Shown here piece after piece: positions 10,388 to 20,479 of a DNA stretch of 64,000 nucleotides. The position numbers and the translations under genes were made by a program. The DNA lies in assembly GCA_963971575.1 (NCBI GenBank), contig OZ020622.1, forward strand, positions 36,982,301 through 37,046,300, given 5' to 3'. Origin of the DNA: Liopterus haemorrhoidalis. Its lineage: Eukaryota > Arthropoda > Insecta > Coleoptera > Dytiscidae. The notes under the pieces were generated by a model. That model was not told the origin of the DNA. It ran no database searches and saw nothing but the letters and a program-made list of their open reading frames with translations. Each line of letters starts with the position of its first letter. The first letter of the stretch is position 1.

Positions 10388-11565
10388 AGGTTTTTAGAAA
10401 TTACCAAGTTAGATATATGAACACAAGTATCAAAATACATCAGAACGTGTTATAAAATGTCAAACATCGTTTTATTTAACGATACCAATACAAATGTCCG
10501 TATATTACATAAACACTTTTAAAATTTTGTAAATCTTTAAAATGACTATCGAACACTACTTTTAGTAAAATAAAAGAGTGAAGAGCAATATCAGTCTATA
10601 TTTCACCTGCAAAAAAAATCGATTTAGTTATTTTTTCGCCACTAAGTTTGTCATTGAAGTTATGACGCAAAATGACCAACTGCGTTAATTGAACGACTGA
10701 ACTATACCTACTTATCTGTGCAACCCAATAATTATCGTACGACAAATCCTACGAGATTCAAAATGAGAAAATTGCATCGTGTACTACAGGCTTAAGAAAT
10801 GAATCAAATGAGAACAAGCTAAGAAATTAATACAATCAAAGTTAATGAATCACTGTCTTATGTGTATGAACAAGTAAAAACTTGTATATCCAACTTTGTA
10901 CATACATTGTTACAATTTTCCGCAAGGACTAACAAATCATAAAAACTATAAAACATATGTTATTATTATCAATCGATTATCTTCTAATTAACTTACCTAC
11001 ACTAAGTATTCTGGTGTAAAAAACATTAAGCGCTGCTTAAAAGGATCGAATCCTTGGTTTTAATACGCGTTTGTAACCTTTACAATTTAAATTTTCAGTG
11101 AAAATGGAATACTAAAGGTTGTCTTCCTAATATAAAATCTATAATTTGTGGTATTTGTTAAATGTCAAAATAATGCCTAAATGAAGAAATGTCAATCTGA
11201 TTTATCCAAATTATAATGCAAATGTCATTCGATTTCCGCTCTAAATCAGATAAATTTAATTGAAAACAAAGTTATACATCTTCAGTCTAGTTGATATTAC
11301 ACACAAATCCTGATAGGTATCTTGTATACCAATATATATTAATAAAATTGGAGGCTATATCTGTTTTCATATGTTTTGGCCTCATATTTTTATTTCTACA
11401 CGTTTCAGATGACTATAATAATAATAATAATTTATTATTCCTTTGACAATTACAAAATGTATAGGAAAAGTCAGACAGGTGTAATACATACATTATTGTA
11501 TACCATCTGCCAAATATTTCTCCACAGAGTAGTAACATTTAGATATCAGAATTTTTTTAAGCTGT
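10388..11565. other. No gene; one shared repeat edge
   Basis: Anonymous AT-rich DNA. Around 11325-11400 the sequence TATATTAATAAAATTGGAGG followed by ATGTTTTGGCC resembles the start of the repeat at 55080, so a short related fragment lies here. A short ATA microsatellite lies near 11413-11432. Confidence 0.45.
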
Positions 11566-11616
11566 TTTTAGGGTTTTGTAGGTATGACCAAAAAACCCTT
11601 ATACCGTCATTTTGTC

Positions 11617-11678
<62 letters not shown>

Positions 11679-12650
11679 TCGGTCAAAATTGTAGCCAAAC
11701 GGCTAAACCTAGAGAGTTGAAATTTGGCATGCTTATACAACTCGTTGACCCGCACATAGGAAAAATACTAAAACATCTAAAAAAACATATCCCTCTAAAA
11801 ATATAAACAAATATGTGCTCATCGAAAAAAAAAATATTTTTTTTAAATTCTGAGTAGGGTATCAAATGAAAGCCCTTAGTACGTGGATTAACGATCAAAA
11901 TTTTATTTTTGCAAAATAAATTATTTTGATGCGATTTTTGCCAAAATTGTGCAAAAAAAATTTTGTCCCACACCCTGTAGCCCAGATGGTTTAAACTAAA
12001 AATCTGAAAAAATTCTAAGTAATGTACATTGGTGTGAACCGGAATAGTACAACAGGAATTTTTGATCAGATTATGTTTTCGGAAAATAACGCATTTTTTG
12101 TGTTTTTAACTAAAATATGTTAACTATTTAATACGTTGTGTAACATATCACAACAATAACTCTCGTGGCGTGGTTGGATTCGTCATGCGCTTAATAATAT
12201 AAGTTAACTTGCAAACTAGGGTTCGAATCCTGTTGATTTTATTTTTTATTTTTTTTTTGCATTTTTATTTTGTTTAAATTATTTTGTTAAAATTCTAGTT
12301 ATATTTGGTAAAGTTCATATAATTTTTAAAAGCGTAAATTTAATAACCAGTGGAAAGTGTTGAAATTATAATTTAATTGTATGTTTGACGAAATCAAAGG
12401 GCGGGACTTATGATGTAAGCAACCAATGGAAGCCATAGGTGCAATTTTCAAAATCTTAATGAACTTTGCTATATAAAAAAAATACTGCATATATTTAGAA
12501 ACTCAAATAATGGTATTAGGCATTCGAATTAAAATTCATAAAAAAATATTTTGACATAAAATTTGTTTTGGCATCCCAAATAATCATCGTTCAGTTACTA
12601 AATACCTGCAAAACCCAGAAATGTGTGAAAATTCACACTTCACATCAATT
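11566..12650 (-). mobile_element. TDR element, copy B
   Basis: Inverted relative to copy A: terminus TTTTTAGGGTTTTGTAGG, CTGT array (about 11618-11680), conserved arms with GGGTATCAAATGAAAG and CCACACCCTGTAGCCCAG, tRNA-like cassette (12157-12235), outer arm, and the end CCTGCAAAACCCAGAAATG, hairpin GTGTGAAAATTCACAC, TTCACATCAATTT. The order is the exact reverse of copy A, so the unit is well defined. Confidence 0.8.
12157..12235 (+). other. tRNA-like cassette in TDR copy B
   Basis: It has an A-box-like GTGGCGTGGTTGG (12164-12176) and a perfect B box GGTTCGAATCC (12220-12230). The interior differs from the cassettes of the other copies although the tail TTGCAAACTAG is shared with A and C. The acceptor arms do not pair, so it is not a functional tRNA. 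Confidence 0.55.
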
Positions 12651-12780
12651 TTTTAAATTTATTTTTCATAATTGATGATTTTAAGATATTTGGCAAGGTA
12701 TTATTATTAGGTTTCCAATTTACTATTGTCCGATCTAGTGCCGTAGTTGTGAAAATCAATAAATTTTTTAAACGAGTAAA

Positions 12781-13230
12781 AATGTTTCCATGCATGAATC
12801 AAATGTTTGTAAATGTAAATCCAGGGTAAAGTTAGTAATTCTAACTCTTTGAAAAACTTTTTGCAAATCGTTCTTTTGGGAACCTCAGCGATAGTTCTGG
12901 CCGTTTTTTAACATAGAATATTCTTTTAGCTTCAGTGAATTTGTCCCAAAACATTACGCTGTAAGAAACTAGGGAGTAAAAGGCAGCAAAATAGTAGGAT
13001 TTCAAAGCAAATAAATTACAGACCTGTTTTAGCCTGTAAATTGAAAGCACACCTTGCTAGCTTTGTACAAAAAGCTTGAATGTGTGGATGCCATTTGAGG
13101 CGCTTGTCTAAAATAACCCCGAGATAATTAGCTTCATTTGTTGAAATAATTAAATTATTATCAATACTACTGATAGGTATACCCAAGGTACTATTAAAAT
13201 TACTCGTCTCAATATGGATAACGCTTGTTT
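12781..13230 (-). pseudogene. Non-LTR (jockey-like) reverse transcriptase C-terminal fragment
   Basis: Reading the minus strand from 13230: KTSVIHIETSNFN, then NEANYLGVILDKRLKWHPHI, a motif typical of the thumb region after the YxDD box of jockey/CR1-type LINE reverse transcriptases, then KLARCAFNLQ. After a frameshift the second frame continues RLKQVCNLFALKSYYFAAFY and SLVSYSVMFW; a third frame gives CKKFFKELELLTLPW. The catalytic YADD and endonuclease parts are absent. Two frameshifts and truncation at both ends make it a dead scrap. It abuts the satellite array at 13231. Confidence 0.8.
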
Positions 13231-13235
13231 TATTC

Positions 13236-13640
13236 GACGATTCGATGAATATTTGGCGAGTTACGGGGGGACACTTTAAAACTAAAATCTAGATACAACT
13301 CCCTTATTATTGACTTAACAGCACAACATGTATGACAAAAATTGTTTATAATAAGAAAACAAATCTTTTGTTCTATATACTTTTTCGATTGGATGAATAT
13401 TTGGTGAATTACGGAGGATACCCTAAAACTACAATTTTAAAATATGTCACTATTTTCTTTATATCAATAATGGATATGACGAAACTTTTTTCTCTAAAAG
13501 CAGGTTTTAATAAGATTATTTAGGTAGCCCGGGGAGTGTTACCTATAAGGTTGAAATAATATCTCATTTATCATTTACTTGACAGCAAAAATTAATATGA
13601 GAAAAGAAACTTTTCCTCTCTGTTCAATACAGCTTTTAAT
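13236..13640 (+). repeat. ~150-bp satellite units, array 1 (first part)
   Basis: Degenerate tandem units sharing ATATTTGGGGAGTTACGG, then TTATTATTGACTTAACAGCA, GACAAAAATTGTTTATAATA and TTCGATTGGATGAATATTTGG; GAATATTTGG recurs about 148 bp apart. The same units form 56250-57800. Confidence 0.75.
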
Positions 13641-13995
13641 AAAAATAAAATAATATATATTATTTTAGTTGTGACATATTATATTAGTTGGGATATAATA
13701 TATCCCAACGCCTAGACAGGTACATATATAAGGGGCAGAAAAGGTAAGTTCTCGGTTTCTAGATTGCGGGCCATAGATATAAAAGCCAAGTGGTCAGTGT
13801 GACGTTTCGACCGGTCCTAGTATCCCTGTATAATCTCTGTAAAACTCTAAGTATTAAATACTTGAGGCTGAGTCGACCCCAGAGCTGAGTTCACAATCTC
13901 GGAAAATAAAAATCCGAGGGAAGTCTACGGATTCGAACCAGCGTCCGTGTGCTCCGTTGACTGTCTTACCCCGGAGCCACGGCAACTCTATACAG
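13641..13995 (-). mobile_element. tRNA-headed SINE-like insertion
   Basis: On the minus strand the unit starts TTGCCGTGGCTCCGGGGTAA (A-box-like) and continues to GCTGGTTCGAATCCGTAG (perfect B box, about 13930-13940), then a ~250-bp unrelated body ending in an AT-rich tail. That is the layout of a tRNA-derived SINE. The body contains the near-perfect palindrome 13687-13709 (GTTGGGATATA/TATATCCCAAC). It separates satellite units on both sides, so it inserted into that array. No target duplication was resolved. Confidence 0.55.
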
Positions 13996-14140
13996 TTTTT
14001 ATAAGAAATATATTTGGGGCGCAATGGGGATTATTTACTCAACAGCAAAAATATATACAAAAGAATGGTTTAAAATAAAGAAACGATTATTTTATGTTCG
14101 TCTTTCAACTGAAATATCTCACTTATCATTTAGGTTACAG
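13996..14140 (+). repeat. ~150-bp satellite units, array 1 (second part)
   Basis: The array resumes with TATATTTGGGGCGCAATGGGG and CTCACTTATCATTTAGGTTA, matching the unit at 57640-57670. Confidence 0.65.
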
Positions 14141-14179
14141 CAAAAATGTACATTACAAGAACCGTAGTAAGTACGAGTA

Positions 14180-14560
14180 TTCAAGCTCAGGCACGCACCC
14201 AATATTTTTTCTTGAGGGGGGGAGAGCAGGGGCTTAGAAGACAAAATTATTTTAAACGGATAAAAATTGGAAAATTACTCGGAAACAACTGCTGGCCAAA
14301 AGCACCTTATTTTCCAAAATGCAAATATTGACCTAAAACAATTTAAACTAAAACTAAAAAGGTCCTTACTTCCAAAATACAAGTGTAGACCTGAAAAAAA
14401 GGACCTCACTTCCAAAATACAAGTAAAGACCTGCAAACAGAAAGTCCTCACTTCCAAAGTACAAGTAATGACCTAAAAACAGTCATCACTTGTATTTTGA
14501 CAAAAACCACGTGTTTTTTGAGCTCTTGGCTGGGGGGGGGACTAATCTGTAAAGCCCGTG
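14180..14560 (-). repeat. ~40-45-bp minisatellite, relative of the one at 17400-17810
   Basis: Units of the form ACTTCCAAAATACAAGTA then GACCT and an A-run with GGACCTC recur about four times between 14310 and 14490. In reverse they match the GTGAGGACCTTTTTTT units found within the Helitron and hAT element downstream. G-rich tracts border both sides (14212-14222 and 14531-14540). Possibly the interior of a decayed related element. Confidence 0.6.
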
Positions 14561-15320
14561 ACCCTCCCCACTGGATGCTCGCCTACTCCAGCTAGTCTCC
14601 CTATAATCTCCTTGCTGTATACAAAGCTAGAATTGTTAGTGCCAACCTTCAAATCGGAGATGGCACTAAAAGAAGAATACAGTTTTATAAATTTAAAACA
14701 ATTTTAGAAATCCTTAAGAATAATGTGCACATCAATGATATACTTTTTTTTCCCAGCAGATAAGAATATAAAACGCGTTAGTTAACTTTCTAAACGAGTG
14801 ACAAAATACAATGGAATAAAATATATGTTCGTAGATGCGAGTGTGCTTTTTATATCCAGTTTGAAAGGATAATCCGGATATCTTTTGATTGACGTCTGAA
14901 AAAGCCGTTTCAAAGCCTTCCACACATTCCGCGGATATTTCAAAGCGTAAAAAATGTTACAAGAGAAGCTTAAAACTATATTATTGCTTTTCAGTGTTCT
15001 GTTGAAAAATTCAAACCTACGTAACGTCCCTAGTTTGTTTTTCATAAGTTATATTAAAGGATTTATACAAGAGAGAATAACTTTTTGTCTTACTGGATCA
15101 TAATACATGTACCTACAGGATATTTTTAGGAACTGTTTTTCCACTGACTAATGTCAAATTTATGAATTAAAATTAACGTTAAATTAGTACATGCAAATTA
15201 AATAGCATGAACTTCTACCTAGAGATGGCCACGATTAATTGAACGATTGAAATAATCAATTATTTTATTTCAGTTAATCGATTAATCATATGATATTTTT
15301 TGAAACACTGGTCGGTAGAT
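14561..15320. other. No gene recognised
   Basis: Includes open frames at 14732-15045 without motifs. Near 15225-15310, TAGAGATGGCCACGATTAAT and GAAACACTGG resemble hAT element ends but do not form a clear pair. Confidence 0.4.
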
Positions 15321-15328
15321 GACTTTGC

Positions 15329-16092
15329 TCTCATCGTACATATATAATTAGCTAGTGTGTGTTTGTGATCTGGGTAACTATGTGACGTCATTTTCCCTAA
15401 GGTTCTCGTGATTGGCTAACTGGGGACTCTTGAGGTCTCTTGATTGACAGGTATTTTGCAGATTCATTCTCTAAGAAACTGCGAATTAAATAATATATAG
15501 AAATGTTTAGGGTCTCATAGGCATAAAAAAGAAACTCTAGACACTCCTATATTCTATGATAGATATTAAAAATATTTTGCAGATTTATCTTCTATGAATC
15601 TGCGGATAAAATAACGTATATAAATGTATAGGGTTTCGTAGGCATAAACAAGAAATTCTAGACACTCCTATATCCTATGATCGATATGAAACATATTTTG
15701 CAAAGATTTATTTCCTAAAAATCTGCGGATAAAATAACGTATAGAAATGTCTAGGATTTCGTAGGCATAAACAAGAAACTCTAGGCACTCCTACATTCTT
15801 TGAGTGATATGAACAATATTTTGTAGATTAATTTTCTAAGAATCTACAAATATAATTATTTACAGAAATATATAGGGTTTCGTAGGCATAAACAAGACAC
15901 TCCAGACACTCCTGTATCCTATGATCGATATGAAAAATATTTTGCAGATTTATTTTCTAAGAAACTGTGGATAAAATTACATATAGAAATGTTTAGGGTT
16001 TCGTAGGCATAAAAGAGAAACTCTAGACACACCAGTATCCTTTAATCGATATGAACAATATTTTGCAGATTTATTCTCGAAGAATCTACGAA
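15329..16092 (+). repeat. 121-bp tandem array, copy 1, left part with flank
   Basis: A flank (TATATAATTAGCTAGTGTGT, GTGACGTCA, then TTGGCTAACTGGGGAC) leads into about five units of ~121 bp, each with AGGGTTTCGTAGGCATAAA, CTCTAGACACTCCTATA and ATTTTGCAGATTTATT. The array is interrupted exactly at 16092 by a Helitron and resumes at 18477. A second copy in opposite orientation lies at 59400-60690. Confidence 0.85.
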
Positions 16093-17394
16093 TCTTTATA
16101 TATAAAAATGGATATTTGTGGCTATGTCCGGAAATTCTAACCCACTTCCAGATACGCTACCGAGTTGAAATTTTGCATACAGGTAGCAAATGGCTTCATC
16201 ATAACTAGAAAAATCGAAAATCTCAAAAAAGTCCCATCAGAAACGAGAAATTAATAATTTTGTTTTTAATTACATTCGACCATTGGTATATCTATCACAT
16301 ATGCAGTGAGGGAAAAGGAATTTTCGTTCAATAGTTGGTTGGATGACTATATTCAGATAGTGGCTCTTCGGGCGGCATCGGAAATGTTCGGCTCAAATAT
16401 TGTCGGTAAACAGCACTGATCTTCAGTTATTTAGCAAAACTTTGATAGATATGTAGAACGAGACACCATCTATACAATATTTTTTTATTTTTGCCGATAT
16501 TTATGAACTTTATTATTATGGTTTATTTATTTTTGTTTTTGACGAATCTTTTTTAAAAACAGTTTGACATATTTTAACCAAATGATAATAGAATAAAACC
16601 AGGGTCGAACAGAGGCCATCTCAAGCATCTCAATAGCATCTCAAAATTCTCATTCTAAGGGAGTGTTTCTGGATTAAAACTGTTAACTTAAAAACTTAAA
16701 TTATCATTTTAACATATTTTTTTAATTGCACCCCGAAAGAAGTAAATTGCTATTTTTTATTCTATAAAACGTTCCTTGGACATAGTCATGAAATTCGGAA
16801 AGCATATTCTCTCCATGATGTAAGCACCCCCAAACAAGAGATTTTTTGAAATTCGACCCCAAGTGGATGAAAAGGGGTGAAATATGATTTCAAGGATTCC
16901 TCAATATATCTCGGTACCAATAAGATATCGACTTAGTTTTTGCTTATAAAGGTTACAAATATTTATGAACGAAATTCAGGATTTTGCCCTAAACAACCCT
17001 TAAATCTACATTCGGGGTCAATTGTAGAACGCTTCTCATTTCCTATGTTTATTGAAATAACAATTCGTTTTGGCATATAAGTGTCTTTTTAAAATCTTCA
17101 GAATCTTATTGAGTTTTTTTTTTTTTTTTTAATAATTTCACCCCTAAAGGGGCAAAATGCTTTCTCACTGATTCCTCAATATCTCTTAGGCCCAATGAGA
17201 GATATAGACTTTTTGCTGATAGAGGTTACCCATACACATGTACAACAATGTAATTTAGAATTTTATATTAATCACATTAAAATACTATGGCGGTGAACAG
17301 CACCGTAGCAACGGGGTGACATCGGGGCATTTGCCAGGAGCGCGAGGTTTTATAAGATCGCGAGGTTTGGTAAGGGCGCGGGATCTCATGAGGG

Positions 17395-17505
17395 GTGCCA
17401 CTGCGGGTGAAAACCTTTTTTTTTTCGCTCTTCCTTCACTTGAATTTGGGTAGTGAGGACCTTTTTTTTGCTTTTCACTTGAATGTGAGAGGTGAGGATT
17501 TTTGT
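17395..17505 (+). repeat. Minisatellite piece outside the hAT, inside the Helitron
   Basis: Two to three units of the GTGAGGACCTTTTTTT / TTCACTTGAATTTGGG minisatellite, the same family as inside the adjacent hAT element. Confidence 0.6.
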
Positions 17506-17577
17506 CTTTGCCGAAAACATTGCTACGGCTCTGGCGGTGAAACTATAAAAGATTACATATTCAATATATATACGAAG

Positions 17578-17875
17578 CAGTGGCGGACTTTCGCAGAGAC
17601 AAAAAAGACATTTGTCTTGGGCCCGTAATTTTCAAGGGCCTGGATTTCGGAGGTGAGGACCTTTTTTTTTGCTCTTCACTTGGATTTGGGAGGTGACGAC
17701 CTTTTTTATTGCTCTTCACTTGGATTTGGGAGGTGCGGACCTTTTTTTTGCTCTTCACTTGGATTTGAGAGGTGAAGAAGACCTTTTTTTTTTGCTCTTC
17801 ACTTTGAACGCCTCTAGGTTGAGGGCCCGTAAATCAAAAATGTCTTGGGCCCGGCGAAGGCTTGATCCGCCACTG
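17578..17875. mobile_element. hAT-type MITE with 8-bp target duplication
   Basis: Ends CAGTGGCGGA (17578) and TCCGCCACTG (17875) are inverted; the next inner block, GTCTTGGGCCCG, is also repeated inverted. The 8-bp ATACGAAG is duplicated on both sides (17570-17577 and 17876-17883), the hAT signature. The interior is four units of the GAGGACCTTTTTTTTGCTC minisatellite. No transposase. Confidence 0.92.
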
Positions 17876-18476
17876 ATACGAAGGACTTAGGGTTTAATAT
17901 TGCTACAAAAATGTTCCCGAGGATATATGTCCCAGATTTTTTATTTTCACTTTTCGACGACAATTATAACATTAAATTTGCTGTTGAACATTTGCGTAGC
18001 CCCTAAAACTATACGAACAAATTTTCTTCGGTGGCAAGAGCATTTATTAACGGTAAAAAGTGCTCTGACCTATATTGGTACGATTTATAGATCAGGAGTA
18101 ATCACGGAATAATTATAATAAATATCATAACAAATAATTTCATAAGGTACAAGATAAAATGCTTCACGTGACCAGCGCCGCCTTGGGCGATTCTCACATG
18201 GGCAACTGTTTGTGGCATTTTCCTAGGTTAGCACAACGGGACACTTAAACGTGCTGTTACCAAATGACTGTACTATCAATGTTTATAGAGAAGCCCTTAC
18301 TGACATTATTTGTGTAAGAAGAACATATCAATACAATAGTAGATTAAAACAAATAAATATATTTGAACCCTCCAAAACCTTCGCACCAAGCCAGTCTTAA
18401 ACCGATTCTGCCATGGGTCCAGCATAAGCCGGCGACGACTACTTTTTCGGTAGCGAAGCAGCGGGTATACTGCTAG

Positions 18477-18770
18477 TATAACTATATATAGAAATGTTTA
18501 GGGTTTCGTAGGTATAAAAGAGAAACTCTAGACACGCCTATATCCTTTAACCGATATGAACAATATTTTGCAGATTTGTTTTCTAAGAATCTACGAATAT
18601 AATTATATATAGAAATATCTAGGATTTCGCAAGCATAAAAATGAAATTTTAGACACTCTTATATCCTTTGACCGATATGAACAATATTTTGCAGATTTAT
18701 TCTCTAAGAATCTACGAATATAATTACATATATAGATGTCTAGGGTTTCGTAGGCATAAATTAACGTCTC
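18477..18770 (+). repeat. 121-bp tandem array, copy 1, right part
   Basis: About two and a half further units, continuous in register with 16092 once the Helitron is removed. Confidence 0.85.
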
Positions 18771-19000
18771 AAATTATTTTTAGTTTTAACAATATACATG
18801 TAATGTACTGAATAAAAATGAATCGTTTTCCAATCTTAAAAAGTTCATGAATAAATAATCTAACTATATAATTAGCAAGTGTCTGTATGTATTGTCGGTA
18901 ACATTATGACGTCAATTTTTCTCATGATTGGCTAAGTGGGGACACCCTAGATGTTTAGTGTGTGTCTCATTTGGATTTAGCTGTATCAACATAATTAATT
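18771..19000 (+). repeat. Right flank of the 121-bp array element
   Basis: Shared in reverse with 59590-59750: AACGTCTCAAATTATTTTTA, TTCATGAATAA, ATAATTAGCAAGTGTCTG and GGTAACATTATGACGTCA. The last part echoes the left flank (ATTAGC-AGTGT...GACGTCA) in the same orientation. Confidence 0.75.
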
Positions 19001-19275
19001 GTAAGTTTAGTGTAAACAATGGTAATATTGAAACCGTATCATAATTAAAGTAAATTAGTTAAAAATGAGGACTTTAATTGAACAACCCCTAACTCCTTCC
19101 TGAAAATCATAGCAACCAGCTAGCGAAATTGAGGGAAGGTCCAGACTTGATCCGCTCGCAATATCGGTATACTCATAATGTGAGAAAGACCTAGAGTTTG
19201 AGGAATGAGAGTAAATAAAAATGAACTGTCTATATTATATTCAAATGAATCCCTGACATTTCATTTTATGTATAT

Positions 19276-19602
19276 AGAGCGTTCAAAGGTGAGTTTGCAT
19301 TATAGCTCTTATGGAAAATGGGAGCGGTGTTGCCAAATGTTGTAAAAGTGTCAAATGTGTCAATTATAATAATATGAAAAACTCATATGATTTACAAAAA
19401 TCAACTCTTATAAAACTCAAAATAACACTCAACAAAAACAAATGGCCATTTGTAGAATACTGCGTCTTCACAGATCAGCGCGTTTTAGAGCTGGCAACGT
19501 CGACAAGCAAGAAAAGGATAGTGTCATTGTGTAAACCCATTAGAGAGTATGAAAAAGAACTACTCCATATGCCCTGTACTGCAAACTCACCTTTGAACGC
19601 AC
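19276..19602. mobile_element. ~327-bp MITE
   Basis: Terminal inverted repeats AGAGCGTTCAAAGGTGAG (19276) and, reading in from 19602, AGTGCGTTCAAAGGTGAG, continuing through TTTGCA. Both ends are bordered by TATA-like sequence, so a TA or longer AT-rich target is likely. An open frame (19311-19607) spans it without a recognised domain and includes the right terminal repeat, so it is probably fortuitous. Confidence 0.75.
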
Positions 19603-20477
19603 TATAATAGGTTCCTCGGAAAGATTTTAAAGACGAATTCACGTCAAAAAATTTCGTGCTGCTATTTTCAGCAGTTAGCTGACACCTCGAAAATTCGCAC
19701 TCCATTTAAAAAGACCGCCTTTACACACTACACATAAATAACAATTAAATTCTCATAAACAAGTTAAGTATGTTTAAAATATTATCCTTACTAACATCAA
19801 CAAATATTAATTAACATTACTAAGATTTTATAATCTAATAAGAACGTTAACAATAACATGTTAACAAGCTCGTTAATTGTTGATATGTTAAGTGGTACAT
19901 GCATATCTCAAGCACAAGAACATTCCAGACCGTAACATCTACTTCCCAACTAACACTGACTAGGTACACATCATACACACACAACGTATGTAAGTAAACA
20001 TGTTGAGATCGTGTGTCTTAACAAGCACGTGTGCACATTGCTATTGTATTTGATCAAGCTACGGAAGTTGCTTTGTTTTGTTATTGAAGCCGATGCGAAA
20101 TGTTAAATACTTTGAAAAAGTTTCCTTTAAGTCTTAGAAGAAAGTTGTTTTTCAAGACTGTTGAAGACTTGTTAACTTTATTCAAAAGAATTCAACTAGT
20201 AAAGTCGATCAAAGGAAAATCTTATTATATTTACATGTACATTATTTCAGAATTTTAAACCCATCCAAGGTCTGCAAATTCCTGACACTTTTCGGGAATT
20301 AGGAACAGGAAACAGCAATTCACGGGAATTTTCTAAGAAGTCTTATTAGGGTTTAGTCGGATAACTAAAAACCCTTATAGGGAAATAAATTTAAGATCGT
20401 AGGTAGAGGGTACTCAATGTTATTGTTACATAGTTGTGAAAGTAAAATTATAGGAATAAATATATGTGGGATTTTGC
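19603..20477. other. No gene recognised
   Basis: Anonymous AT-rich DNA with scattered GTTAACAAG-type repeats around 19840-19900. Nothing assignable. Confidence 0.45.
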
Positions 20478-20479
20478 TA

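Larger units (their letters stand above)
16093..18476 (+). mobile_element. Non-autonomous Helitron, 2384 bp
   Basis: The 5' end is TCTTTATATATAAAAATGG preceded by A (16092). The 3' end is GTAGCGAAGCAGCGGG...ACTGCTAG followed by T (18477), with a small stem GCAG/CTGC just before the terminal CTAG. Helitrons insert between A and T without duplicating the target, and joining 16092 to 18477 restores a continuous 121-bp array unit (CTACGAATATAA...). No Rep/helicase coding is present. Inside are text-book 5' Helitron-like sequence, a minisatellite stretch (17400-17500) and a nested hAT element. Confidence 0.88.

Noticed and set aside
15329..15360. Helitron 5' end for the 121-bp array element
   Set aside because: TATATAATTAGC resembles Helitron starts, but the base before the candidate TC is not A and no matching CTAG end was found.
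15480..16092. CRISPR array suspected from regular ~121-bp repeats
   Set aside because: The whole unit repeats, including what would be spacers; there are no cas genes and the context is eukaryotic.
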